Origin: Sporosarcina gallistercoris
GTDB lineage: Bacteria; Bacillota; Bacilli; Bacillales_A; Planococcaceae
NCBI RefSeq assembly: GCF_014836415.1
Contig: NZ_JACSQY010000005.1
Location: 1-64,000, forward strand
Length of the DNA: 64,000 nt
Reading direction: 5' to 3'
Position 1 is the first letter of the stretch. Each line of letters starts with the position of its first letter. The notes under the pieces are model-generated. The model did not search any database. It was not told where the DNA came from and saw only the letters and a list, made by a program, of their open reading frames with translations. The translations under genes and the position numbers were made by a program. Of the stretch, positions 57,178 to 64,000 are shown one piece after another.

Positions 57178-57996
57178 CTACCTGTCCATTTCCCCTTGGA
57201 GCAATTCCTGTAAACCATATGCCTCCAAGTATTCCATATACCGTTTTTCCATCAAGGTGTATCCTTGTGCATTCGGATGAAAAAAGTCCGTATGATACAC
57301 AATATTCGTATTCTCTTCAAATAAATCGGCCACTGGTATGAAATAGCTGTTTCCGTCCAACTCAATTCTCGATTCAATAACCGCATTCCAATCATCAATG
57401 ATTTCCTCAAATTCTTTCACTTCATCTGTAATGAGCAGAATTGGATTGTATAAACCCGACATCACTATCGGTGCATCTGGATTGAGTGCGCGAATCGTTC
57501 CGAAAATCTCATCTAAACGCTTTTCATATCCTTCCAGCTCCTTATAAAAAGGTTTTGTTTTCAACTTGAACAAATTGGCTTTTAAGACTTTCATAATGTC
57601 ATTTCCGCCAATGGTGATAAAGATCACATCCGCATCTTTAATAGATGATTGAATATCAGTCTCTTCAAGTTGTTTGGCAAGCTGATCACTTCGACGACCA
57701 CGTTTTGCCAAGTTCTCCGTCTCTACGTAAGAAATCCCTTCCCATTCAGTCAGGTCTGAAGCTACCCGTTCAAAATAACCGCCCTTCTTCTCTTCATCTC
57801 CCACACCTTGTGTCAATGAATCTCCCAATCCCACAACATGTAAAGACTTCGGCAAAAAGTTAGTCGGGATTTCCCAATTCGAAAACTCGATGTCTCGTCT
57901 TTCGGCAAAAGGTTCGGCATTATTTCTGAACACCTGATCACATCCTGTCAATACCAATGAGAAGGCAAGTAAAAGTATCCATGCTCTTCTTCTCAT
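57178..57996 (-). CDS. YpmR-like GDSL lipase/esterase lipoprotein, 272 aa
   Basis: A lipoprotein signal (MRRRAWILLLAFSLVLTGCD, Cys19) precedes an SGNH hydrolase: block I VVGLGDSLTQGVGDEEKKGG (Ser60), block III FITIGGNDIMK (Asn132) and block V HTDFFHPNAQGYTLME (His). These supply the oxyanion hole and the Ser-His-Asp set. It is probably an extracellular esterase of unknown substrate. It lies upstream of ypmS. Confidence 0.88.
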   Translation of the reverse strand: MRRRAWILLLAFSLVLTGCDQVFRNNAEPFAERRDIEFSNWEIPTNFLPKSLHVVGLGDSLTQGVGDEEKKGGYFERVASDLTEWEGISYVETENLAKRGRRSDQLAKQLEETDIQSSIKDADVIFITIGGNDIMKVLKANLFKLKTKPFYKELEGYEKRLDEIFGTIRALNPDAPIVMSGLYNPILLITDEVKEFEEIIDDWNAVIESRIELDGNSYFIPVADLFEENTNIVYHTDFFHPNAQGYTLMEKRYMEYLEAYGLQELLQGEMDR

Positions 57997-58058
57997 TATA
58001 AAATTTCCTCATTTCCTTTAAAGTATCAAATCTCTAAATCACCATAAGAGTGAGAACC

Positions 58059-58898
58059 TCATTCGGTGTAGTACATAAAACCGATCGCGCCTGCACCCGT
58101 ATGCGTACTGACAATAGGTGAGGTGAATGAAAAGCGGATATCCGCGAACCCGCTCTCTTCGATTAGACGCTTCAATGGTTCTGCCATCGCTAAACCATGT
58201 GCGTGGGAAATCCCTACACCTTTCACTATTTTCCCAGCTGTATCTTCTTTAAACGCTTCAAAAAGTTGAGCTGCAACTTGCTTATGGCTTCTCGCTTTTC
58301 CGACAGGCGTATAGACACCGTCTTGAAGGGAAGCAATCGGCTTAATGTTAAGCAATGATCCTATCATCGCCTTACCTTTTCCAATTCGTCCGCCTTTCAC
58401 AAGATTATCCAACTTATCGACAACAACGTAAAGCATGGTCTTTGCCCGTATGTCGTTCAAATGCTGGACAATTTCAGCCATCTTTTTACCTTGTTGAGCT
58501 AGTTTAGCAGCTTCAATCACTTGAAAAGAAAGGGCATGTGAAATGAAACGTGAATCGATAACCGTCACAGAAGTATCTGTCATTGCAGCTGCTGCTTCCG
58601 CCGATTTCACAGTTCCACTCATTCCACCTGTCATGTGGATGGAAATCACTTCACTGCCATCTTCACCAAGTTCGTTGTACAACTCGGTAAATGCGCCAGC
58701 TGAAGGTTGGGAACTTTTTGGCAAGTCTTCAGACGCTGCCATCTTGTCGAGAAATTCTAAAGGTTGGATATCGATCTGGTCCTGATAGACATCTCCGTCA
58801 ATATGGATTGTTAGTGGTACAACCTGGATTCCATATTCACTGATTTCTTCTTTTGTAAGGTCTGCTGTTGAGTCTGTTACGACTTTGATTTTGCTCAT
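58059..58898 (-). CDS. DegV-family fatty-acid-binding protein, 279 aa
   Basis: DegV-type proteins bind fatty acids and pass them to FakA kinase. The N-terminus is KIKVVTDSTADLTKEEISEY with the phosphate/carboxylate-binding Ser-Thr; further motifs are SSQPSAGAFTELYNELGEDG, ISIHMTGGMSGTVKSAEAAA and the C-terminal SPIVSTHTGAGAIGFMYYTE (His and the GAIG loop). FakA is not present in this window. It stands alone, divergent from the hemolysin III gene. Confidence 0.92.
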   Translation of the reverse strand: MSKIKVVTDSTADLTKEEISEYGIQVVPLTIHIDGDVYQDQIDIQPLEFLDKMAASEDLPKSSQPSAGAFTELYNELGEDGSEVISIHMTGGMSGTVKSAEAAAAMTDTSVTVIDSRFISHALSFQVIEAAKLAQQGKKMAEIVQHLNDIRAKTMLYVVVDKLDNLVKGGRIGKGKAMIGSLLNIKPIASLQDGVYTPVGKARSHKQVAAQLFEAFKEDTAGKIVKGVGISHAHGLAMAEPLKRLIEESGFADIRFSFTSPIVSTHTGAGAIGFMYYTE

Positions 58899-58918
58899 TA
58901 CATTCTCTCCTCTGTCAG

Positions 58919-58947
58919 TGGAAACTGTGATTCTATTTTAGTATAAT
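58919..58947 (+). promoter_or_regulatory. Promoter of the hemolysin III gene
   Basis: TGGAAA (58919-58924) and TATAAT (58942-58947) are 17 bases apart; AAGGAGG follows at about 58955. Confidence 0.55.
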
Positions 58948-58971
58948 GTACGAAAAGGAGGCTTTTCGCCA

Positions 58972-59607
58972 ATGGAAAGCGCGTTCGATTATAAAACCCG
59001 GAAAGAGGAACGATGGAATGCCATCACACATGGTATTGGAGTACTCTTTAGCATTCCAGCTCTCGTTTTCCTTATTATAAAAGGGGTTCAGCAAGAGAAT
59101 ACACTTGCACTCATCAGCTATATTATTTTTGGGGTTTCCATGATTTTGTTGTACACGATGAGTACGTTACTCCACAGTTTACCGGAAAGGTTCAAGAAAC
59201 TCTTTTCAATATTTGATCACTCAGCCATCTACTTTTTAATTGCAGGTACCTATACCCCATTAGTCTTGCTTGCAATCGGCGGAGGTTTCGGCTGGACGCT
59301 TTTCGGAATCGTATGGGGATTAGCTATTTTTGGAACGCTGTTTAAAGTGTTCTTCATCCACCGGTTTGAGAAAGTTTCCCTCGTCCTGTATATCCTGATG
59401 GGATGGTTGATCATTATTGCGATTAAACCATTATACGAGACACTCACGGGAACTGGTATTGTGTTGCTCGTGGTGGGTGGTATGTTGTATACGCTTGGTG
59501 CTTTAGTGTATGCATGGCGCAGTCTTCCATACAACCATGCGATTTGGCATCTGTTCGTTTTAGCGGGCAGCGCTTCCATGTATTTCAGTGTTTTGTTCTT
59601 TGTATAG
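58972..59607 (+). CDS. Hemolysin III (PAQR) family membrane protein, 211 aa
   Basis: Seven helices and the PAQR metal-site residues: EERWNAITHGIGVLFSIPAL (His), STLLHSLP, FDHSAIYFLIAGTYTPLVLL (Asp, His) and the C-terminal NHAIWHLFVLAGSASMYFSV (two His). This resembles B. subtilis YplQ. Haemolysis itself is not implied; the family are zinc-type hydrolases. AAGGAGG precedes the start. Confidence 0.9.
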   Translation: MESAFDYKTRKEERWNAITHGIGVLFSIPALVFLIIKGVQQENTLALISYIIFGVSMILLYTMSTLLHSLPERFKKLFSIFDHSAIYFLIAGTYTPLVLLAIGGGFGWTLFGIVWGLAIFGTLFKVFFIHRFEKVSLVLYILMGWLIIIAIKPLYETLTGTGIVLLVVGGMLYTLGALVYAWRSLPYNHAIWHLFVLAGSASMYFSVLFFV

Positions 59608-59612
59608 CTAAG

Positions 59613-59640
59613 GAAGGCAGCCATAGACGGCTGCCTTTTT
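59613..59640 (+). terminator. Terminator between hemolysin III and dfrA
   Basis: AAGGCAGCC pairs with GGCTGCCTT and is followed by TTTTTC. It also touches the dfrA stop on the other strand. Confidence 0.9.
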
Positions 59641-60128
59641 CATGCGGCTGTTTCGCGTTCATAAATATGATAGGCATACGAAAGGCCATCTTCTGTGCGA
59701 TGATCTTTCGATTCGGAGATGAGTTTCCACCCGATGTTGTACGGTGGGAAAAACGTATCTCCCTTATATGTACGACGGATAATTGTCGTGTAGAGCCGAT
59801 CAGCGTAAGGCATTGCCATCTCAAAGATTTGTGCGCCACCAATGACCATCACTTCATCTGCATAGCTTTCTGCACGTGCGATCGCTTCTTCTAACGAATG
59901 GACAATTACGACTCCTTCAGCTTGATACTCCTTGTCACGTGTAAGTATAATGTTGAGTCGTCCGGGCAAAGGTCTACCGATCGATTCGAACGTTTTTCTG
60001 CCCATAATGATTCCTTTTCCCATCGTTTTTTCTTTGAAATATTTCAATTCTTCAGGGATATGCCACGGCATTTTGTTGTCTGCTCCAATGACACGGTTCT
60101 CATCATGTGCTGCTAATAATGAAATCAT
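59640..60128 (-). CDS. dfrA: Dihydrofolate reductase
   Basis: DHFR reduces dihydrofolate with NADPH, refilling the tetrahydrofolate consumed by ThyA. The 162-residue sequence starts MISLLAAHDENRVIGADNKM and has PWHIPEELKYFKEKTMGKGI (Glu for folate), IMGRKTFESIGRPLPGRLNI and the Rossmann block VMVIGGAQIFEMAMPYADRL. It begins 16 bases after thyA stops, so they form a coupled pair. No trimethoprim-resistance feature is asserted. Confidence 0.96.
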   Translation of the reverse strand: MISLLAAHDENRVIGADNKMPWHIPEELKYFKEKTMGKGIIMGRKTFESIGRPLPGRLNIILTRDKEYQAEGVVIVHSLEEAIARAESYADEVMVIGGAQIFEMAMPYADRLYTTIIRRTYKGDTFFPPYNIGWKLISESKDHRTEDGLSYAYHIYERETAA

Positions 60129-60144
60129 AGTGCCCCTCCTTTAG

Positions 60145-61101
60145 TTAAACAGCTATCGGTGCCTTGATTTTAGGATGTGGATTGTAATTCGTCAGGACGA
60201 TGTCAGATGTTGTCAAATCGAATATGGACTTGCCTTCCACATTGACACTAATTGTCGGTAATTCCCTAGGTTCCCTGCTCAATTGCTCTTTCACTTGATT
60301 CACGTGATTCGAATAGATATGAGCATCTCCTAATGTATGGATGAATTCCCCTGGAATCAGTCCCGTTTCAAGAGCGATTAAATGAATCAGCAATGCATAA
60401 GATGCAATATTGAAAGGTACACCAATGAAAATATCCGCACTTCGCTGATACAGCTGGCATGACAGTTTACCATCAGCTACATAAAATTGGAACAGCGCGT
60501 GGCATGGTGGGAGAGCCATGTCTTCGATTTCGGAAGGATTCCATGCCGACACGATATGTCTCCTCGAATCAGGATTGTTTTTCAACCCTTCGATCAACTG
60601 AGCGATTTGATCAACCGGCTTTTGACCTGCTTCCACTGGTCCCGTCCCCCAGCTACGCCATTGTTTTCCGTAAACGGGGCCAAGGTCTCCGTAAGTTTCA
60701 GCAAATGCCGGTTCTTCTAGGATCCGTTTTTTGAAAGATTCCATTTCAACTTCATACTGCGCACGGAATTGTTCGTCCACCGGGGCACGTCTGCCGAAGT
60801 CCGTCATATCGGGTCCAGTATACTCTTCACTCTTGACCCATTTTTCAAACGCCCATTCATCCCATATCGGGTTTTTTTCTTCCACCAATGTACGGACGTT
60901 TGTATCCCCTTTTAAAAACCATAAAAGCTCTGATACGATCAGGCGGAACGCGGTCTTTTTTGTAGTCATTAAAGGGAATCCTTTCTGGAGATCGTAACGC
61001 ATCTGATAACCGAACACACTCAAAGTGCCAGTTCCTGTACGATCCCCTTTTTGAATTCCTGTGTCCAATACGTGCTGGCAAAGATCTAAATATTGTTTCA
61101 T
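60145..61101 (-). CDS. thyA: Thymidylate synthase, ThyA type
   Basis: ThyA methylates dUMP to dTMP with methylene-THF, giving dihydrofolate. The 318-residue form with the long insertion (around [17 protein letters not shown]) is that seen in several Bacillales. The folate/dUMP motifs are [20 protein letters not shown] near residue 20 and the nucleophile in [18 protein letters not shown]; the arginine motif [10 protein letters not shown] and [20 protein letters not shown] are also clear. It is the first gene before dfrA. Confidence 0.96.
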   Translation of the reverse strand: MKQYLDLCQHVLDTGIQKGDRTGTGTLSVFGYQMRYDLQKGFPLMTTKKTAFRLIVSELLWFLKGDTNVRTLVEEKNPIWDEWAFEKWVKSEEYTGPDMTDFGRRAPVDEQFRAQYEVEMESFKKRILEEPAFAETYGDLGPVYGKQWRSWGTGPVEAGQKPVDQIAQLIEGLKNNPDSRRHIVSAWNPSEIEDMALPPCHALFQFYVADGKLSCQLYQRSADIFIGVPFNIASYALLIHLIALETGLIPGEFIHTLGDAHIYSNHVNQVKEQLSREPRELPTISVNVEGKSIFDLTTSDIVLTNYNPHPKIKAPIAV

Positions 61102-61176
61102 GGTACAGCCCTCCTGTTACTCTCTAGTCTTACTATACCAAGTGAAGGTTACCTATTACAAATTCCAAGAAGTCAA

Positions 61177-61220
61177 CAAAAAACCACCAAACCAGCTGTC
61201 AGGACAGCCACTTCGGTGGT
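61177..61220 (-). terminator. Terminator overlapping the ypjP stop
   Basis: ACCACC pairs with GGTGGT around an inner AGCTGTC-GACAGC-type arm; on the minus strand TTTTTTGTTGAC follows. The stem encloses the TGA at 61199. Confidence 0.7.
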
Positions 61221-61795
61221 GTGTTTTTTGACCAGTAGACATCTCCTAACGTGTGGTGTGTCTGGTAATCGTCTTCAGGCAGATGATAATGGAAGTTAAA
61301 GAAGTATCCATCTTGAGGACGTTTCTCAGTTCTCACATGGAAAAGAAGCAAATTTTTATCAGCTTCCACATCTTTTATATTAAAGATTTTTTCCGCGGTG
61401 CCGCCAGATGGGTGTTCTGAAATGGCTAACTTACGATTCATCTGCACGTGTTCTCCAATTTTTTCACGAATCACCTGCTCGATTTGAGGGAAAATCACTT
61501 CGTCGAATTCATTTTCAATAACCGGACCGATCTTTGAACCGAACTTTGTGAAGGCAAGTGTATGTGCACCAATAACAAGGTCCTCTTCAGTAAGGTAGTC
61601 TTCAGAAGATACAGGTCTGTTAAAATACGGATCATCGAAATGAACAGCATACTTCGAGGAATGCTGAGGATGTTCAGTTTCTTTTACATCTTCCTTCTCA
61701 TGGAGGGTCGACCAGATTTCGTGAGAAGGAGAAATGACACCAAATGTCACAAATGCGACTGAAATGATCATCAGTTGCTGTAGCCATTTTTTCAT
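61199..61795 (-). CDS. YpjP-family protein, 198 aa
   Basis: ATG 61795 has AGGTGAT at seven bases. The N-terminal hydrophobic stretch (LQQLMIISVAFVTFGVIS) looks like a signal or anchor. Typical parts are SSEDYLTEEDLVIGAHTLAF, FTKFGSKIGPVIENEFDEVI and YFFNFHYHLPEDDYQTHHTL with Asn/His. It is next to thyA-dfrA in Bacillus as here. Function unknown. Confidence 0.8.
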   Translation of the reverse strand: MKKWLQQLMIISVAFVTFGVISPSHEIWSTLHEKEDVKETEHPQHSSKYAVHFDDPYFNRPVSSEDYLTEEDLVIGAHTLAFTKFGSKIGPVIENEFDEVIFPQIEQVIREKIGEHVQMNRKLAISEHPSGGTAEKIFNIKDVEADKNLLLFHVRTEKRPQDGYFFNFHYHLPEDDYQTHHTLGDVYWSKNTPPKWLS

Positions 61796-61936
61796 AACTA
61801 TCACCTACAAGTATATATTTTAAAACAACCGCTTTCTGAACAGTACGAAAAATAACCGAAAAGGTTCCCTCTTTTCTAATTTCATTGTACAATAAACTTT
61901 AGAGTACGTGTATGTTTTTTTAAGGAGGTTACTCAG

Positions 61937-62014
61937 ATGGATTTTCAATTAATCGCCGGAATCGGCATGCTAGTATTCGTCCTATACTTAAGCTCACTCA
62001 ATTTCACGCATTGA
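61937..62014 (+). CDS. 25-residue membrane peptide
   Basis: ATG 61937 is preceded by TAAGGAGG, a consensus ribosome-binding site, at eight bases. The product MDFQLIAGIGMLVFVLYLSS ends LNFTH; residues 5-20 are a hydrophobic helix. A strong hairpin terminator begins six bases after the TGA. Together these features make an expressed small membrane protein likely. It is divergent from ypjP and convergent with the YpiP-like gene. I do not recognise a family. Confidence 0.6.
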   Translation: MDFQLIAGIGMLVFVLYLSSLNFTH

Positions 62015-62020
62015 TCCACA

Positions 62021-62065
62021 AAACGCCAACCGGTTTCTTTCGAGACCGATTGGCGTTTCATTTTT
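62021..62065. terminator. Bidirectional terminator after the 25-aa gene
   Basis: AAACGCCA-CCGGT pairs with ACCG-TGGCGTTT and is followed by CATTTTTC. It also closes the convergent methyltransferase gene (62058). Confidence 0.85.
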
Positions 62066-62840
62066 CTATATATCCGAAATGGAACTTCGTATTCGGCCTA
62101 TTAATTCGTGTAAAACCAAACCGTTCAAACACCGCATCACTAAAATGCGCTTTCACCACGACTCGTTTTCCAGCAACACGGATCGCCTCGGACACCCATT
62201 CCTCCGTCAGACTCCCTTGCACTCCCGCTTGCTTCAGTGGTGCAAAGCTAGTTGACTCAGAGATCGTTTGTGAGAACATAGGATCCAAATAGACTACATC
62301 CCATGACTGATCCGGTAATCTGGACAAGACTGTCATTGCTGAGTCCTGGATGACAGAAATTCTTCGCATGGAATCTTGCAGTTCTTGGAACTTAGGTTCG
62401 AATTGCGCTAATCCTGCCGCGGTAATGAACGCGACATCCCGATCCGCTTCAATCCCCTTAACTTCACCTGAAACTCCAACCGCAAATGATGCCACTATAC
62501 TATCTGTCGCTAAACCTAGCGTACAATCTAAAAAAGAGTTTCCTGGAGTAAGCTGACCCGCTTCGACGAGTGGATCCGTTTCCCCTTTCATCAACCGCTT
62601 CAACCGAAATGCAGCTGTATCAGGATGAAAGAAGAAAGGTTCACACATGGACCGTCTATATAATTCGTAACGCTCCTTGCCTGCTATCAGGACATCACTC
62701 TCATAAGTCGCCATAAGAGCTGCCACTGAACGTTTGTTGCGCGGTATCACTTCATAGCCGAGTGCTTGTTGCACAGCAGATGCACGGGCTTGGGATAACT
62801 CATCCGGTCGTCCCGCTGTCGAAATCACTACACTGTTCAC
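62058..62840 (-). CDS. Class I SAM-dependent methyltransferase, YpiP/RsmJ-like, 260 aa
   Basis: The Rossmann methyltransferase block is NSFLDCTLGLATDSIVASFA followed by GEVKGIEADRDVAFITAAGL; the active-site-like motif VVYLDPMFSQT resembles the DPMY of RsmJ-type rRNA methyltransferases. The N-terminus is family-specific (VVISTAGRPDELSQARASAV). B. subtilis YpiP is the closest memory match. The true target, rRNA or other, is not known. It overlaps the bacilliredoxin gene by four bases and is therefore cotranslated. Confidence 0.78.
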   Translation of the reverse strand: MNSVVISTAGRPDELSQARASAVQQALGYEVIPRNKRSVAALMATYESDVLIAGKERYELYRRSMCEPFFFHPDTAAFRLKRLMKGETDPLVEAGQLTPGNSFLDCTLGLATDSIVASFAVGVSGEVKGIEADRDVAFITAAGLAQFEPKFQELQDSMRRISVIQDSAMTVLSRLPDQSWDVVYLDPMFSQTISESTSFAPLKQAGVQGSLTEEWVSEAIRVAGKRVVVKAHFSDAVFERFGFTRINRPNTKFHFGYIEK

Positions 62841-63274
62841 AATGCAGTGACTTGGTTAAGGGCACCTGTCAAATGGTCTCTTACTTGCTCCATTTCAAAT
62901 CCTTCGATCTGCTCACGAGGTATGAAGTAGGCCAGCTCACCATTTTTTACAATTGCGATGGATGGTGAACTTGGAGGTACCTCCGGAAAATAATTCCTCA
63001 TTTGGGCAGTTGCTTCCTTTTCCTGTCCGGCAAATACAGTGAATAAATGGTCGGGTTGCTGTTCCGCTTGGCTCAAAGCTTCACGTACGGCAGGTCTGGC
63101 AAGTCCGGCTGCACATCCGCAAACCGAATTGATGACAACTAAAGCGGTTCCTTTATGTTCCTCCATCGCAGACGTCACATCTTCTACTGTAAGCAGTTCT
63201 GTAAATCCGCTAGCAACCAACTCTTGACGCATTGGTTGAACAATGCCTTGCATGTATTCTTCATAAGCGTTCAT
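62837..63274 (-). CDS. Bacilliredoxin BrxA/BrxB family (YphP-like), 145 aa
   Basis: Bacilliredoxins remove bacillithiol from proteins. The CGC active site is in NSVCGCAAGLARPAVREALS (Cys52, Cys54), with the characteristic VFAGQEKEATAQMRNYFPEV and SSPSIAIVKNGELAYFIPRE. It starts MNAYEEYMQGIVQPMRQELV. It is translated with the methyltransferase downstream. Which of BrxA or BrxB it corresponds to is not decided here. Confidence 0.92.
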   Translation of the reverse strand: MNAYEEYMQGIVQPMRQELVASGFTELLTVEDVTSAMEEHKGTALVVINSVCGCAAGLARPAVREALSQAEQQPDHLFTVFAGQEKEATAQMRNYFPEVPPSSPSIAIVKNGELAYFIPREQIEGFEMEQVRDHLTGALNQVTAL

Positions 63275-63434
63275 AGTAAATAACCTCCTTCAAAATCTGT
63301 GGTGTTTTAGTCAATCCACCGTACAATCTATTCTACATGGAAACCACACGAATGAAAACGAACGGCATCTGAAACCAGAAACGCATCAAGCTGTGATACA
63401 CTACATACAGACTTTACACGCAAGGAGAATTTTC

Positions 63435-64000
63435 ATGGATATTAAACATCAACAACTTAACGCTTATTATTACAACCGCTTCACTCAAAGGAATTTTGAT
63501 GAAAAAGATGTGCTCGGATTTTTAACCATAGCAGGCAACAATCCTCAATTTGAAGTGTTGTTTGCGTTAAAGGAACTCGTAACGTCTCGGGATTCAAACG
63601 CTGACTCTGTCAATGCTTATTTCGATCGTGCGCATGATGTCATTAGCCGTCTCGGTTCAGGCGGTCCAAAGGAAAAAATCGAACTCCTTTATACGTTCAA
63701 GGAAATTCGAAATGGCCTCAACCACTATTTCACAGAGAACGGATTCGATAAGTTGGAAATCGGTGCAATCAGTGATTTGCTGCTCTGTTTCATTTCACTA
63801 CTGCAAGGGATAAAGATCCAAACTGGAAAAAACCGGCGGACAGTCGGTAACTTATGTTTCGGAGCGTCTCATAAGGAACTCCTGCTAATGGGGACTATTA
63901 AAACTATGGTTCGCGGACGATCCGTTCCCGTCACTTTCCCGATACTTGCTGTTAAAAACGAGTATGAAAACGTACAGAAGCAGGATGATGCGGACAGTCC
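63435..64000 (+). CDS. Unknown protein, partial at the right edge
   Basis: ATG 63435 follows AAGGAG at eight bases and the frame stays open to the end of the window (188 residues visible), so it is truncated by the edge. It begins MDIKHQQLNAYYYNRFTQRN and contains FEVLFALKELVTSRDSNADS, RLGSGGPKEKIELLYTFKEI and AISDLLLCFISLLQGIKIQT. It is soluble and helical. I do not recognise the family, and the missing C-terminus prevents more. Confidence 0.7.
   Translation, partial: MDIKHQQLNAYYYNRFTQRNFDEKDVLGFLTIAGNNPQFEVLFALKELVTSRDSNADSVNAYFDRAHDVISRLGSGGPKEKIELLYTFKEIRNGLNHYFTENGFDKLEIGAISDLLLCFISLLQGIKIQTGKNRRTVGNLCFGASHKELLLMGTIKTMVRGRSVPVTFPILAVKNEYENVQKQDDADS

Overview
This window looks like an ordinary chromosomal stretch of a low-GC Gram-positive, spore-former-type Bacillales bacterium. 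I infer Planococcaceae (Sporosarcina-like), but the sequence alone does not fix the genus. The reasons are the strong AGGAGG ribosome-binding sites, frequent TTG/GTG starts, a guanine-riboswitch-controlled pur operon, and B. subtilis-type blocks: odhAB, the YojO/YojN pair, msrA-msrB, ypmS-ypmR, thyA-dfrA-ypjP and the bacilliredoxin gene. Lipoproteins, a CAP-domain secreted protein and CtpB-type protease fit a Gram-positive envelope.

Layout. Positions 1-2230 hold a decayed prophage tail end: a tail-fibre fragment, a 128-aa tail-associated protein and a 51-aa XkdX-like protein, followed by two tiny membrane proteins and a 20-base repeat in two copies. Positions 2293-14240 are the de novo purine operon, read leftwards as purE-K-C-S-Q-L-F-M-N-H-D. 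It has a complete 5' control region (PurBox-like sites, sigma-A promoter, guanine aptamer, terminator) and a strong terminator after purD. purB is not in the operon. Positions 14241-19600 are an accessory island of small or decayed genes: a paralogous pair of small coiled-coil proteins, a MEDS-domain sensor, a ferritin-like protein, a lipoprotein with an in-frame stop, a C-terminal gene remnant, a FusB-type EF-G-binding protein and a CD3324-type regulator.

Positions 19611-43800 are mixed single-gene units: hydrolase, DedA, YqcI/YcgG, sodium symporter, GIY-YIG-like protein, VLRF1, HAD nucleotidase, SEC-C protein, diguanylate cyclase, patatin, MFS, ABC-F, cold-shock protein, XpaC/TelA, and the VWA/MoxR pair. 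Most are fenced by clear hairpin terminators. Positions 43872-47978 encode 2-oxoglutarate dehydrogenase E1 and E2. Then come a MurG, a MATE exporter, a CAP-domain protein with eleven heptapeptide repeats, a CobW GTPase, a CtpB-like protease, DeoD, YozE/MsrB/MsrA, YpmS/YpmR, DegV, hemolysin III, DHFR/ThyA/YpjP, a 25-aa membrane peptide, a YpiP-like methyltransferase and a bacilliredoxin. A gene of unknown function runs off the right edge.

The purine genes form one regulated pathway unit, the dfrA/thyA pair links folate and dTMP synthesis, and msrA/msrB with the bacilliredoxin serve thiol and methionine redox repair. I found no CRISPR array, tRNA, rRNA or intact insertion sequence. I do not see a clear new multi-gene system. 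The most unusual items are small: an apparently orphan structured transcript at about 33457-33735, a second structured intergenic region at 22457-22663, a hairpin in the cold-shock leader, the 25-aa gene with its own terminator, and the small paralogous pair at 14556 and 16828.
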